Shown in pieces: positions 8,224-16,457 of a stretch of DNA of 64,000 bases. Numbering within the stretch: the stretch's first letter is position 1; the number at the start of each line of letters is the position of its first letter. The notes beneath the pieces were generated by a model. It ran no database searches. It was not told the origin of the DNA and worked only from the letters and a program-made list of their open reading frames with translations. The translations under genes were made by a program, and so were the position numbers. Where the stretch lies: NCBI RefSeq assembly GCF_037265215.1, contig NZ_CP147737.1:2698001-2762000 (forward strand). The letters are read 5' to 3'. This DNA comes from Xenorhabdus griffiniae. GTDB taxonomy: Bacteria; Pseudomonadota; Gammaproteobacteria; Enterobacterales; Enterobacteriaceae.

Positions 8224-8347
8224 TGCTCATATCTGGTTAGTCAACAATAGGGTGATATTACATCAAACATTGTATGTTTTCACGTCTAAACGGTAGGTTG
8301 CGTTATTCGGTCTTTCCGGTGGGTTGGATTCACTGCCCCCAGAAAAC

Positions 8348-8371
8348 AAAAAACCCCGCGAGTGCGAGGTC
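8348..8371 (-). terminator. Rho-independent terminator
   Basis: On the minus strand ACCTCGC and GCGGGGT arms (one mismatch) with a short loop are followed by TTTTTTG. It lies between antiterminator Q (ending at 8447) and the PemK-like gene, so it probably ends the early transcript. Confidence 0.6.
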
Positions 8372-8446
8372 TGAAAATTCAATAAGCGGTGTGACATTGC
8401 TATCACTCTTATCACAATAGCGTGTAAATTTCGTTACGAAAAGTCT

Positions 8447-8851
8447 TTATGCTACTTTTTCTGTTGGTGTCACTTTATGTGTCCAAGCGTCCATTTCCAG
8501 AGTAACGCCAGCCATAATTAAACAGGCTTCCACAAAAGTTTCTGCGACCATCAGATTTTGCCGTATCTTTCCTTCAGAACATTTTTTCTTTCTGGCTATG
8601 TCTGACTTAGAAATGTCGTGAATGTAATGCAATTCAATTAACTCGAATTCATCTGTCCGACCTGATTTTCTTAATTGACCTACAGCGCTATCTACAGCAA
8701 TACCGTCATTATCACAGCAAGAAGGTCTTGATTTTGATGTGTAAGGCAATAAGCCTTTGAAGCCTGCCGCGATAGGTGAATAATTAATGCTGCTATTTCC
8801 GCTTGCTGCCCATCCACCCCAGCGTTCCAATACCATCTGAATATCACGCAT
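8447..8851 (-). CDS. Phage antitermination protein Q
   Basis: A 134-residue Q-type late-gene antiterminator. The start MRDIQMVLERWGGWAASG is the standard N-terminus of the 82/933W-type Q family; ALLPY-like and LIELHYIHDISKSDIARKK helices follow. It binds RNA polymerase at the late promoter so that it reads through terminators into lysis and packaging genes. The start overlaps the primase stop by one base. Its position at the end of the replication operon is typical. Confidence 0.88.
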   Translation of the reverse strand: MRDIQMVLERWGGWAASGNSSINYSPIAAGFKGLLPYTSKSRPSCCDNDGIAVDSAVGQLRKSGRTDEFELIELHYIHDISKSDIARKKKCSEGKIRQNLMVAETFVEACLIMAGVTLEMDAWTHKVTPTEKVA

Positions 8852-9828
8852 TATGCTGTCTCCGCTGTCTTTCTTATAAATTCCAACTCTCTGGCCTGAT
8901 CCCCGTTCTGGAGCAGGTCATTAAAATCCCCGGCGTCCGGCCAACGAACGCTGACTTTTTCAACGTCGTTATTCGCCTGTAAATTCTTGCGGGCGCACTC
9001 CATCGCGGCAGCATGACCTGTGGCGCTCCAGTCGTTATCTGCAAAAACAATGAGGTGTTTCACGCCCTGTGGAGCAATAAATTTCGCCATATATCCGGCG
9101 TTCATGGTTGACCATGTGTTTACGCCGTAAATTTGCTTACAGGAAAGCGCGGTCTCGATGCCTTCGGCAATCCCCAGTGTCGAATCCACCGGAAACAGAC
9201 GAATAGCCACTGATTGGGCATGGGCTAAATAGCTCTCTTCTTGCAGTGAGTTCATTTTTTTCGTCACCTCTAGCGCGGCTTTCCGATCCCCATCTAAATA
9301 CGTCCGGTGCAGATAACACGCCAGCCCTTTTGAATCGGTAGCCAGTGCCCATATCGCTTGCAGTGTTCCGTTACGGACAGGCTGTTCAGCGCAATATTTC
9401 ACGTTATCAGCAGGCAGAACATGAATACCCCGGTTACGCAAATAAGCCTCACCCTGTGTGCCTCTGAGATGGGATAAATTGGCATAACAGGCTGTGACTC
9501 TGTTTCTGAATCCGGTGATATTGGTCTCTTTTTTCGCTGTGCTGCGTTTGTCCGATTGGATACCCAGCAGCAGATCAATCTCGTCCGCCAGTGTCTTGTA
9601 GTCTTTCCCCTGCGTCAGTGTGAGTAGCTTCCAGCCATCCCCGGCATTGCAGGTACAAATGAACGTCCCTCTGCCCTCCCTGTCATCAATCCGAAAGCTG
9701 CCTTTCCGCTCACATATCGGGCAATTCCCTTTAAAATGACGCTTGCCGGTTACAGGCGGTAATTGGTAGTAGGTAAAGATTTCAGGCCAGCGACCTATCA
9801 CGGCATCAGCAGTTTTGATTCGGTTCAT
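8851..9828 (-). CDS. Phage DNA primase with zinc-binding and Toprim domains
   Basis: A 325-residue primase-like protein. The N-terminus has a zinc-binding ribbon (CPIC at 36-39, then CTC at 58-60). A Toprim domain follows, with GIAEGIETALS (catalytic Glu) and VFADND (acidic pair). It has the make-up of P4/DnaG-type primases without a helicase domain; the separate helicase gene upstream supplies unwinding. Start and stop overlap its neighbours by a few bases, giving one replication operon with helicase and Q. Confidence 0.87.
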   Translation of the reverse strand: MNRIKTADAVIGRWPEIFTYYQLPPVTGKRHFKGNCPICERKGSFRIDDREGRGTFICTCNAGDGWKLLTLTQGKDYKTLADEIDLLLGIQSDKRSTAKKETNITGFRNRVTACYANLSHLRGTQGEAYLRNRGIHVLPADNVKYCAEQPVRNGTLQAIWALATDSKGLACYLHRTYLDGDRKAALEVTKKMNSLQEESYLAHAQSVAIRLFPVDSTLGIAEGIETALSCKQIYGVNTWSTMNAGYMAKFIAPQGVKHLIVFADNDWSATGHAAAMECARKNLQANNDVEKVSVRWPDAGDFNDLLQNGDQARELEFIRKTAETA

Positions 9829-11444
9829 TGTGTTTCTCCCTGTGGCAGACCAAAGCGCTCTCGGATATCGCTGAGACGGTGCTGGATCACGTCAGGTTCG
9901 AGTGAGAGCTGTTCTTTAACCGGTGCTTGCTCGGCTTTCTTGCGGGACTTCGCCCACGCAATTTGCTTATGCTTGATAAAGTTGTTCACTTCGGGAGTCA
10001 GTTCCTGTGGGGTATCATGAAAACCGCGAGGCCAGACACCGAACTTTTCCTTAAACGTATTGGCTACCCAGCCATCACTGAACGTCTTACCCTGTGAAGC
10101 CCGTTGGTTCTGGTAATACTTCAATTGCGAGTAGAAACTCTGCTTTTCCGCCTGGGTGTAAACACGCTCTTTCTTGCTGAGTTTTTGGATGGTACGACTG
10201 GTATCGACCTCAATATCCTCACCTGACAATGGCTTAAAGTCGCATTTCGGGCAGGCATAAACGCCCGCGGGTTTCATGTAATGACAGGAGGGGCATTCTT
10301 TAGCTAACTTCTCGCGTTTCTCCTGCTCACGGTAGCTATCACGGGTTTTCATGCCATCGTTTTTATTGGGTAGCTCGTCATACTCGATATCATCGGGGTA
10401 ACCGAGGCGATGAACCGTGCCGGAGTGATCAAGAATGATGCACCTGTCCTTACCTTTGGCAGTACGCAGGCCTCTGCCGATTGTTTGGAGCCAGCGAATT
10501 TCTGACTTGGTAGGTCGGGCGTAGATAATGCACCGCACATCACTGTCAAAACCCGCCACCAGCACACCCACATTGACGATGATTTTCGTTGCACCCTGCT
10601 CAAACCGATGGACAATCAGATCTCGTTCTTCGTGCGGCGTACTGGCGGTCATGACTTCCGCGTTAACACCAGCGCGATTGAATTCGACCGTGATAAAATT
10701 GGCATGGCTGACATTGACACAAAAGCAAATCGTGGGCTGGTTCTCACCCAGCTTAAGCCAGCTACTGACCACATCCCCCACCAAATCAGCCCCGCACATG
10801 ATTTCGGCGATCTCATCTTCCCTGTAGTCACTGCCGTGCTCAGCACTTTGAGTGGATTTCACCCCGGTTAAATCCGGTTTTGTCGGGGCATAAAACTCAT
10901 AACGACTCAGATCACCCCGCTGGATTAACTCTTTTATCGTGGTCGGCTTAATCAGCCGCTGGTAGTAAAACCCAAGGAATGGCGAGAACGGCGTGCCCGA
11001 TAATCCGATAACCTTACAGTCCGTTTCGCTAGTCAGCCGCGTAATTGCGTCCAGTATCTTCTTGCGTTTCAGGTGCGCTTCATCAATCACCAGCAGATCG
11101 ATATCTTCGGGAAACTCACGGCGAATTAGCGTGTCTGCTGACGCAATTTGAATTAGCTTAGACGAATCTTGATTGGGGTGATCACGCCAGATGTAAGCGA
11201 TTTCATCTTCCGGTAACCCATACTCGATAAAGCGCTGGGCAGTCTGGTTTATCAGGATGGTAAATGGACAGATCATCATGACCTTCATCCCTTTTGATAC
11301 AAAACCCTGTGTGATAAATGCGGATAATCCAGTCTTACCTGCGCCTGTGGGTGCGTAGACCATGAAAGAGTTAAAGCTTTTCCAGTCCTGACGCAGCATG
11401 TGTAAAGCGCGTTCCTGTGCAAAGTTAGGGGTAATGTTCAGCAT
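9825..11444 (-). CDS. DEAD/DEAH-box superfamily 2 helicase
   Basis: A 539-residue SF2 helicase for phage replication. Walker A is APTGAGKT (31-38), the DEAH motif is VIDEAH, motif III is GLSGTP, and motif VI is QTIGRGLR. A CPSC...CPKC zinc-binding pair lies in the C-terminal part. ATG 11444 has GGGGTAAC upstream and starts directly before the expected Q-motif region. The frame is open to 11654, with another plausible start at 11603 (TGAGGGT), so a longer form is possible. Confidence 0.88.
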   Translation of the reverse strand: MLNITPNFAQERALHMLRQDWKSFNSFMVYAPTGAGKTGLSAFITQGFVSKGMKVMMICPFTILINQTAQRFIEYGLPEDEIAYIWRDHPNQDSSKLIQIASADTLIRREFPEDIDLLVIDEAHLKRKKILDAITRLTSETDCKVIGLSGTPFSPFLGFYYQRLIKPTTIKELIQRGDLSRYEFYAPTKPDLTGVKSTQSAEHGSDYREDEIAEIMCGADLVGDVVSSWLKLGENQPTICFCVNVSHANFITVEFNRAGVNAEVMTASTPHEERDLIVHRFEQGATKIIVNVGVLVAGFDSDVRCIIYARPTKSEIRWLQTIGRGLRTAKGKDRCIILDHSGTVHRLGYPDDIEYDELPNKNDGMKTRDSYREQEKREKLAKECPSCHYMKPAGVYACPKCDFKPLSGEDIEVDTSRTIQKLSKKERVYTQAEKQSFYSQLKYYQNQRASQGKTFSDGWVANTFKEKFGVWPRGFHDTPQELTPEVNNFIKHKQIAWAKSRKKAEQAPVKEQLSLEPDVIQHRLSDIRERFGLPQGETQ

Positions 11445-11673
11445 AATGTTACCCCTTTGTTTATTTTCCCCGGTTCCCATGCGATAATTTGTGCAGGTAA
11501 TCGCATCTGTATTACCGACCGCAAGAACCTGAACAGTTGTACTCGCCAAAGGTTGGCTGTTCGGTTTCTTGCATCCCTCTGCATTTCCATTCTGATTTAA
11601 CATTGATACCCTCACTTGAATAATGTCCACTGCCAGAGCACAACCTTTCCTCACTTCTGCGGCTTCTCAGCCC

Positions 11674-12051
11674 TTACTGATCCCTGAACGGGGTAGCACG
11701 GATCACATCAACGCCGTTCACGCGATAACGCAAAGGTTGCTTGCCATCTTTGAGCAGCGCGAAGCCGGATACACCAACGGGCAGCTCGCTCAATTTCAAC
11801 AGTGAACGCTGACGAGGAGAGCGATTGTCCGCCTCGATAGCGCATTTTTCACCCGCTCGCGTGGTCACCATGTAATCGACTCGCCCATTACGCCCATCGC
11901 TTAATCCGGTTACGGTGAAGTTCTTTTGCAGGAACCAACCGCGTTCACGGATCTTTGCGGTGAGTACCGCTTCAAAGTTCTGCATGTCGGTAGTGGTGAA
12001 AAATTGCTCTTCCAGTAAGGTGATTAATTTTGCTTTCAGCTCAATGCTCAT
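11674..12051 (-). CDS. Putative restriction-fold nuclease, phage
   Basis: A 125-residue protein from ATG 12051, which has GGAGGA upstream. The middle (GRVDYMVTTRAGEKCAIEAD) resembles a PD-(D/E)XK nuclease core: an Asp after a strand, then Glu-x-Asp where Lys is usual. The helix NRSPRQRSLLKLSELP follows. It lies just upstream of the helicase gene in the same operon. Nuclease activity is inferred from this weak motif only. Confidence 0.5.
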   Translation of the reverse strand: MSIELKAKLITLLEEQFFTTTDMQNFEAVLTAKIRERGWFLQKNFTVTGLSDGRNGRVDYMVTTRAGEKCAIEADNRSPRQRSLLKLSELPVGVSGFALLKDGKQPLRYRVNGVDVIRATPFRDQ

Positions 12052-12281
12052 TTTTGTTTCCTCCGGTTGTATCACTTCGGTAGTACGGTGATTTTTTCTG
12101 ATATGCCCTTAAGATCGAGATCTACTTAACCTATGTACTCTTAATAAGTTCTATTTAATCTATTACTCACTTGGCTGTGCTTTACCTGTCTCAGCTCTCC
12201 AAACCTCCCCCCTTACCCCCCTCCTGGTTCTCTTCTCTATTGATGTACTAGTTAAGTGATACATGTAAACTCCAAAATTAA

Positions 12282-12569
12282 TTACTGGTTAACCACCTTC
12301 AACGGCTTCTCGGTATAACCCTGTGCGGCTCGCTCATACTTCGTGACAAATTCCCTGAGCCGGATATTGGCCGCCCGTCGTGCTGTGTTATCTTTGCGGT
12401 ATGGCATCGGTTCGTTATCCCACTCCGCCTGATACACTGCTGAATATTTGGCGGTTATCTTCGCCCGTGTACTCACTCGTAATTTCCCTAACATCTCCTG
12501 TATCCATGCGCCATCGTCAGGGTAAAAATGCGATGGCATGGTCACTTTGGTGTAATCAGGAAACATCAT
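12282..12569 (-). CDS. Hypothetical phage replication-region protein
   Basis: A 95-residue basic protein (KLRVSTRAKITAKYSAVYQA, RKDNTARRAANIRLREFV) of the sort found beside replication genes in lambdoid phages; I cannot name the family with certainty. AGAGGGA stands before ATG-ATG at 12569. Its start overlaps the Cro-like gene by four bases, placing it second in the early rightward operon. Confidence 0.6.
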   Translation of the reverse strand: MMFPDYTKVTMPSHFYPDDGAWIQEMLGKLRVSTRAKITAKYSAVYQAEWDNEPMPYRKDNTARRAANIRLREFVTKYERAAQGYTEKPLKVVNQ

Positions 12570-12799
12570 TCCCTCTCAGGTGGCGGGAAGACTTTAGGCA
12601 GATCAGGGCGTAGCTCATGGGCTTGAACTGCGCCGTTAGTTGCCTCGACAATAAGCACCACATTCTCTGGTGATATTTTCTTTAACCCATTCACCCATTT
12701 CCAAACAGCACCCTGTGTAACTCCAATTTTTCTAGCTAGCCCAGATTGGCTACCAAATAAAGAAACAGCTTTTCTTACTGCTCCAAGTCCTATAGTCAT
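12566..12799 (-). CDS. Cro/YdaS-like regulator
   Basis: About 77 residues with a helix-turn-helix: AVSLFGSQSGLARKIGVTQGAVWKWVNGLK, where FGSQSGLARKIGVTQGAVWK is the HTH. It resembles the YdaS/Cro-like regulators that oppose the prophage repressor. It is divergent from the S24 repressor across an operator-rich 150-base region, which supports the Cro role. ATG at 12799 sits six bases after AAGGTGA; 12805 is an alternative. Confidence 0.82.
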   Translation of the reverse strand: MTIGLGAVRKAVSLFGSQSGLARKIGVTQGAVWKWVNGLKKISPENVVLIVEATNGAVQAHELRPDLPKVFPPPERE

Positions 12800-12805
12800 T
12801 CTCAT

Positions 12806-12950
12806 TCACCTTCTTTTTTAATACCATAGTAAATATTAAAACCAAAGTAAATATTAAAACCTAGGCATTTTTTATTCAAGCTCTAAGTTTGTTGATGTTT
12901 TAATCACTTGGTATTAAAATGATTTTAATAATTACTATGGGGAGGAGGAT
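12806..12950. promoter_or_regulatory. Repressor/Cro operator region of prophage 1
   Basis: Divergent control region. AGTAAATATTAAAACC occurs twice as a direct repeat (12828-12843 and 12846-12861, period 18), and CCTAGG follows. Nearer the repressor gene stands CTTGGTATTAAAATGA, a related sequence. The same CCWWGGTAAT-type text recurs at the leftward promoter (13721 and 13750). These are the best candidates for CI/Cro operators. GGGGAGGAGG just before ATG 12951 is the repressor ribosome site. Confidence 0.65.
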
Positions 12951-13664
12951 ATGACTACAGACACCCTAGCTAAGAGACTGCAATTAGCGATATCGCGAGC
13001 AGGAGTAACTCAAGCTGAATTAGCAAAACAAGCCAATTTATCTCAAGGGGCAATTAATAAATTGGTCTCAGGGAAAGCGAAATCAAGCAAGGGATTACTA
13101 GCAATAGCCCTGTCACTTGATGTTGACCCTAAATGGCTTCAGTGGGGTGCCGGTGAAATGACTCCAGATCCCAGCACCGTGGAAGAGAGAGAGAAGCAAG
13201 CTATTGAGCATGAGCGCAAGATAGAAAGACAAAGAAACATGAAATACCACGATGTTGAAGTTCCATTTCTTAACGGAATTGAATTCGTCAATGGTGATGG
13301 TAGTTATACTGGAGTAAACGAAGATGAGCCATTCAAGATAATGCCAAAGTCATTATTTGATGAGGCTAAACTATACCCTGGAAGTGTTAATTTGATATGT
13401 TTTCCATTCCGTGGAGACTCTATGTCTCCAGCCATAAAAGATGGCTCACTGGTTACAATTAACACTCGTAAAAAAATAATTTATGATGGAAGTATGTACG
13501 CAATAAATCAAGATGGCTGGAAGAGAATCAGAGTTCTTGATAGGATAAGCCCCTCAAAAATAAGGATTAGAAGTTATCAGCCTGACAAATATCCTGATGA
13601 AGAAGCCGAACTAGAGAGCGTGGAAATTTTAGGCAGTATATTTATTGTTACTTCTATTTATTAA
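12951..13664 (+). CDS. CI-type repressor with S24 peptidase domain
   Basis: A 237-residue lysogeny repressor. The N-terminal helix-turn-helix (VTQAELAKQANLSQGAINKL, about 19-38) is joined to a C-terminal LexA/S24 domain with catalytic Ser157 (GDSMSP) and likely Lys191 (WKRI). The usual Ala-Gly cleavage site is replaced by Asn114-Gly115 in FVNGDGS, which may alter RecA-dependent self-cleavage. It is divergent from the Cro-like gene and followed by a strong terminator. Confidence 0.9.
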   Translation: MTTDTLAKRLQLAISRAGVTQAELAKQANLSQGAINKLVSGKAKSSKGLLAIALSLDVDPKWLQWGAGEMTPDPSTVEEREKQAIEHERKIERQRNMKYHDVEVPFLNGIEFVNGDGSYTGVNEDEPFKIMPKSLFDEAKLYPGSVNLICFPFRGDSMSPAIKDGSLVTINTRKKIIYDGSMYAINQDGWKRIRVLDRISPSKIRIRSYQPDKYPDEEAELESVEILGSIFIVTSIY

Positions 13665-13668
13665 TGCG

Positions 13669-13694
13669 AAGCCCAGATATCTCTGGGCTTTTTT
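13669..13694 (+). terminator. Terminator of the repressor gene
   Basis: The hairpin AGCCCAGATATCTCTGGGCT is followed by a T run, immediately after the CI stop codon. It isolates the repressor from the early operon. Confidence 0.85.
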
Positions 13695-13720
13695 ATGCCC
13701 TGAGTTATTTCCTTGGTAAT

Positions 13721-13763
13721 TTTAAAAAATTTCATTGACACGCTTAAATACCTAGGTAATATT
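13721..13763 (+). promoter_or_regulatory. Leftward early promoter of prophage 1 (pL-like) with operators
   Basis: TTGACA at 13735-13740 and AATATT at 13758-13763, spaced 17 bases, form a plausible sigma-70 promoter for the plus-strand early operon. CCTTGGTAATTTTAA (13721) and CCTAGGTAATATTAA (13750) flank or overlap it and resemble the operators beside the repressor gene. Confidence 0.6.
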
Positions 13764-13810
13764 AACCGCAGAACGCATTATGACCTAATCCATAAATCAA
13801 GGATTGCAAA

Positions 13811-14002
13811 ATGACCAGAATATGCACTAACACAAAGCTTTATTTATTCGCTGCAATTGAGCGAGCCAACACAGAGCAAACACGCCCTATATGCGTTAAA
13901 GCTCAAGCGCGCGATGAACAAGAAGCAAAAAGGTTGTTAGCCCCCGTATATGTCATTTACGGATGGATGGGACAAATAGTTAATTGTAACCAAGATAAAT
14001 AA
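13811..14002 (+). CDS. Icd/Ash-like host-division inhibitor family protein
   Basis: A 63-residue protein. LYLFAAIERANTEQTRPICV, then VKAQARDEQEAKRLLAP and YVIYGWMGQI, fits the short Ash/Icd-like family found in early operons of P4- and P1-type elements, some members of which inhibit host cell division. The assignment is by pattern and moderate. It is the first gene after the leftward early promoter. Confidence 0.5.
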   Translation: MTRICTNTKLYLFAAIERANTEQTRPICVKAQARDEQEAKRLLAPVYVIYGWMGQIVNCNQDK

Positions 14003-14024
14003 TATTAATTTTGAGGGTATAAAA

Positions 14025-14489
14025 ATGAAAAAATCAGTAACTAATATCAATAATACTTTGGTGACTGAGATAAACAATAACCAAATTAAAGGGCAGCAAT
14101 CGCTACCCTGTGGCGATAAGCCTTTTATTTATGCTGCTAACTTAAATCTTTATGAACTTATTGCGTGGCTTCAAAATGAAATTAATGCACTTAATCGCCG
14201 TGAAAGAGCACTTTGCATTATATCGAAAACAGTCGATTCATTGGAGCTTGAAATTAATTCTCTTGTGACTCATCAGCCTTTTTCAGAGTCTGTTCACCTG
14301 AGCCAAGAATCCAATTTATTTTTAGATTCCAATCAATGCCAGATGCGTCTTTGTTCAGCTTTAAACTATTTACGTAGTTTTGGGCTTTCTGAGGTAGATT
14401 TTCCGGGACAAGGTCTTTCAGAAGAGCAAAGACAATCCATTCGAGCGGATTGGTTTCCAGTTCCCGAAGAGAAACTTGATACCGAGTAA
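14025..14489 (+). CDS. Hypothetical early phage protein
   Basis: A 154-residue protein with no recognised family. The middle is helical (LYELIAWLQNEINALNRRER) with further coiled regions. GAGGGT stands six bases before ATG 14025. The last 236 bases overlap, on the opposite strand, a second credible gene (14254-14715), so the C-terminal third could be wrong or this may be a true convergent overlap. Confidence 0.5.
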   Translation: MKKSVTNINNTLVTEINNNQIKGQQSLPCGDKPFIYAANLNLYELIAWLQNEINALNRRERALCIISKTVDSLELEINSLVTHQPFSESVHLSQESNLFLDSNQCQMRLCSALNYLRSFGLSEVDFPGQGLSEEQRQSIRADWFPVPEEKLDTE

Positions 14490-14715
14490 ACAGTAAATGT
14501 TTAAGAGCCTTATCACCTCTTAGCGGCTCAAATATTGTTGCATGCTGTTTTCGGTATTCATAGCTAACTATTTCAAGCAATAAAATTAAATAAGAATGTA
14601 TTCTGGCGCTATCAGGATCACCTTTGGAAATTATGTTTTGGCTGGTGTAGCTGGCGCCATACGAAGGGAAAATAGCTTTTTGAATCTCTATAAATAAGTT
14701 CGAATAAACAGACAT
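14254..14715 (-). CDS. ECs1072-like phage-associated protein (tentative)
   Basis: A 153-residue protein on the opposite strand to the early operon. The opening MSVYSNLFIEIQKA and the block EPLRGDKALKHLLFTRYQVS with LVPENLPQKAQNYVNSL recall the ECs1072-type prophage proteins of unknown role; the match is from memory and not firm. AGAAGG precedes the ATG at 14715. As an antisense gene inside an early operon it may be expressed in the lysogen. Confidence 0.5.
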   Translation of the reverse strand: MSVYSNLFIEIQKAIFPSYGASYTSQNIISKGDPDSARIHSYLILLLEIVSYEYRKQHATIFEPLRGDKALKHLLFTRYQVSLRELETNPLEWIVFALLKDLVPENLPQKAQNYVNSLKLNKDASGIDWNLKINWILGSGEQTLKKADESQEN

Positions 14716-14817
14716 AAATAAATACCTTCTTGGTTGTTGTAGGGGCTACCAAGAGTACCACCACCCAAAAGGTAAAATAAAAAGGTGAATCAGCATAATT
14801 TGATCAAGGAGACAAAA

Positions 14818-14997
14818 ATGTTAATTCTAACCCGTCGCCGACAAGAGAAAATCATCATAGGTGATGATATCGAAGTTGTAATATTAGGCATCAACGGTAA
14901 TCAAATTAAAATAGGTGTTAAAGCACCAAAAGATACTCCTGTACACCGTGAGGAAATATATCAACGTATTCAGCAAGAATATAATGAGACAGAATGA
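14818..14997 (+). CDS. csrA: CsrA/RsmA homologue, phage-encoded
   Basis: A 59-residue RNA-binding translational regulator. [20 protein letters not shown] and [11 protein letters not shown] keep the residues by which CsrA contacts GGA motifs (Leu4, Arg6, Arg44 region), and the length matches the host family. ATG 14818 follows AAGGAGA. CsrA proteins repress or stabilise mRNAs and are titrated by CsrB-type RNAs. The gene is in the early operon of the prophage, next to small unknown genes. Only the RRQEKIII stretch and the tail differ clearly from chromosomal CsrA, so function is likely retained. Confidence 0.92.
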   Translation: MLILTRRRQEKIIIGDDIEVVILGINGNQIKIGVKAPKDTPVHREEIYQRIQQEYNETE

Positions 14998-14998
14998 T

Positions 14999-15208
14999 AT
15001 GAAAACAAAAATATCAGTTGGTGATAAATCTTATTTAGAGAATGCATTGGAAATTAATGAAGAAATGCAGGCTTTATTAGCACCATTATTAAAATTATCT
15101 GAGGAAGATATAGATACCGATGTTCTTTTAAAGTTACGAGCCACGCATAGATTGTCAATGTGTCAGTATCGTGACCTGAATGCATTAAACAATAACTTCA
15201 ATAAATAA
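14999..15208 (+). CDS. Small hypothetical early protein after csrA
   Basis: A 69-residue acidic protein (EINEEMQALLAPLLKLSEED) starting one base after the csrA stop, so probably coupled to it. The frame is open further upstream, but that part overlaps csrA. Its text (ATHRLSMCQYRDLNALNN) resembles part of the next gene (GVHRQTCDLAQRLRDINK), suggesting a duplicated pair. Confidence 0.6.
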   Translation: MKTKISVGDKSYLENALEINEEMQALLAPLLKLSEEDIDTDVLLKLRATHRLSMCQYRDLNALNNNFNK

Positions 15209-15220
15209 TCAGGGTGGAAT

Positions 15221-15589
15221 ATGTCAAACAGCCTACAAGCAGCCGTCGAAATTGCAGAAGAAATTGAGGCGTCAATAGTTCCAGTAATGACTGCAACTCA
15301 AAATGAAGCGGAACCGGATACTTATTTAATGTGCCGTGGTGTGCATCGTCAGACTTGTGATTTAGCTCAGCGGTTAAGAGACATTAATAAAGATTATATC
15401 ATGTCAGATAATCAGGCATTCAATGAATTGGAAGGTGTTGCGAGTGAAATAGAAAATCTAAGAACGTATGTTTCTTTATTAATTGATACGGATAAAAGTC
15501 TGACCGGTGCACAATTACTTAGTATTGCATTGATTGCGGTCTGTAATATAGACAAAGAAATAGCACGAGTCAGAGGAGTAGAATATTAA
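15221..15589 (+). CDS. Hypothetical helical early phage protein
   Basis: A 122-residue, mostly helical acidic protein: SLQAAVEIAEEIEASIVPVM at the N-terminus, then CRGVHRQTCDLAQRLRDINK. No family recognised. It shares pattern with the preceding 69-residue protein. GGGTGG stands before the ATG at 15221. Confidence 0.6.
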   Translation: MSNSLQAAVEIAEEIEASIVPVMTATQNEAEPDTYLMCRGVHRQTCDLAQRLRDINKDYIMSDNQAFNELEGVASEIENLRTYVSLLIDTDKSLTGAQLLSIALIAVCNIDKEIARVRGVEY

Positions 15590-15645
15590 TAAATAATATC
15601 CGTTTCTGTAATTAACACAATTATAAATTATAAGGAAAATAACCA

Positions 15646-16056
15646 ATGACAACCCTAAAACCTATCGAAGTCGCAACAGACCAAGATATTACTATTGAAA
15701 CACGTGAAGTCTATGTCGTTCGTGGTGCTAACAAAGCCTATCTGACTGAGAGCGGTGCATTGAATAAATTAGCTTATGTTCGTGCGCAAGAACAGTTTGA
15801 TGATGAATGCAGACAAAGCAACTATCCTTTAAAAGAGGTTAAGCAGGAAGACGGAACGACTAAACTGATGTTTGGCAAAATGCGTCCTGAGTTTATAGTA
15901 CGTCACGCTCAGGTACTGGAAGAACTGAAAGCCGATGTCAGGCGAGAACGGGAAAGAATAGCCCTACAGAAAAAGTATTCAAAAGCAATAAATGAAATTA
16001 ACTCATTACATGAAAAGATATCTGAGTTAGAAATACAAATAGCCGAATTAGAATAA
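15646..16056 (+). CDS. Hypothetical early phage protein with coiled-coil tail
   Basis: A 136-residue protein. A strand-rich N-terminus (ETREVYVVRGANKAYLTESG) is followed by a C-terminal coiled coil (INSLHEKISELEIQIAELE). No family recognised. AAGGAAAAT precedes the ATG, and a 56-base gap without another gene separates it from the upstream gene. Confidence 0.6.
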   Translation: MTTLKPIEVATDQDITIETREVYVVRGANKAYLTESGALNKLAYVRAQEQFDDECRQSNYPLKEVKQEDGTTKLMFGKMRPEFIVRHAQVLEELKADVRRERERIALQKKYSKAINEINSLHEKISELEIQIAELE

Positions 16057-16130
16057 TAAAAACAACAAACCAAATTTAATTACAGTGCCATCGCTGGGGA
16101 ATCGCTTACTCCAAAAACGGAGAATATAGA

Positions 16131-16457
16131 ATGACAGGATTAACTTTGCTTGAAAGAAAGCGAAAAGCATTTATTAACGCCAAACTCGGCGCATTACAAA
16201 AGAAACACGGTTGCCATTCTGTCATAGTTAAAGTGAATGGAACTAATTGTAGGCTGGACTTAGATGAGGAAATATTGACTCTCGCTTTAATTAAGTTCTT
16301 TGAAGATGAACTGGACGAACACCAACATAAATTACATGAACTTATAAATACATATGACAGCTTTTACAACAAGCACGGAAATTTAACCGCAGAAGGCAAT
16401 GGGTTTATGAATGAAATTCTAAAACTGATCGCTAAGAAAACGGAGCCAATAACATGA
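16131..16457 (+). CDS. Hypothetical early phage protein
   Basis: A 108-residue protein with a basic start (LLERKRKAFINAKLGALQKK), then an acidic helical part (IKFFEDELDEHQHKLHELIN). No family recognised. Its stop overlaps the start of the ANR-like gene by four bases (coupling). Confidence 0.6.
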   Translation: MTGLTLLERKRKAFINAKLGALQKKHGCHSVIVKVNGTNCRLDLDEEILTLALIKFFEDELDEHQHKLHELINTYDSFYNKHGNLTAEGNGFMNEILKLIAKKTEPIT

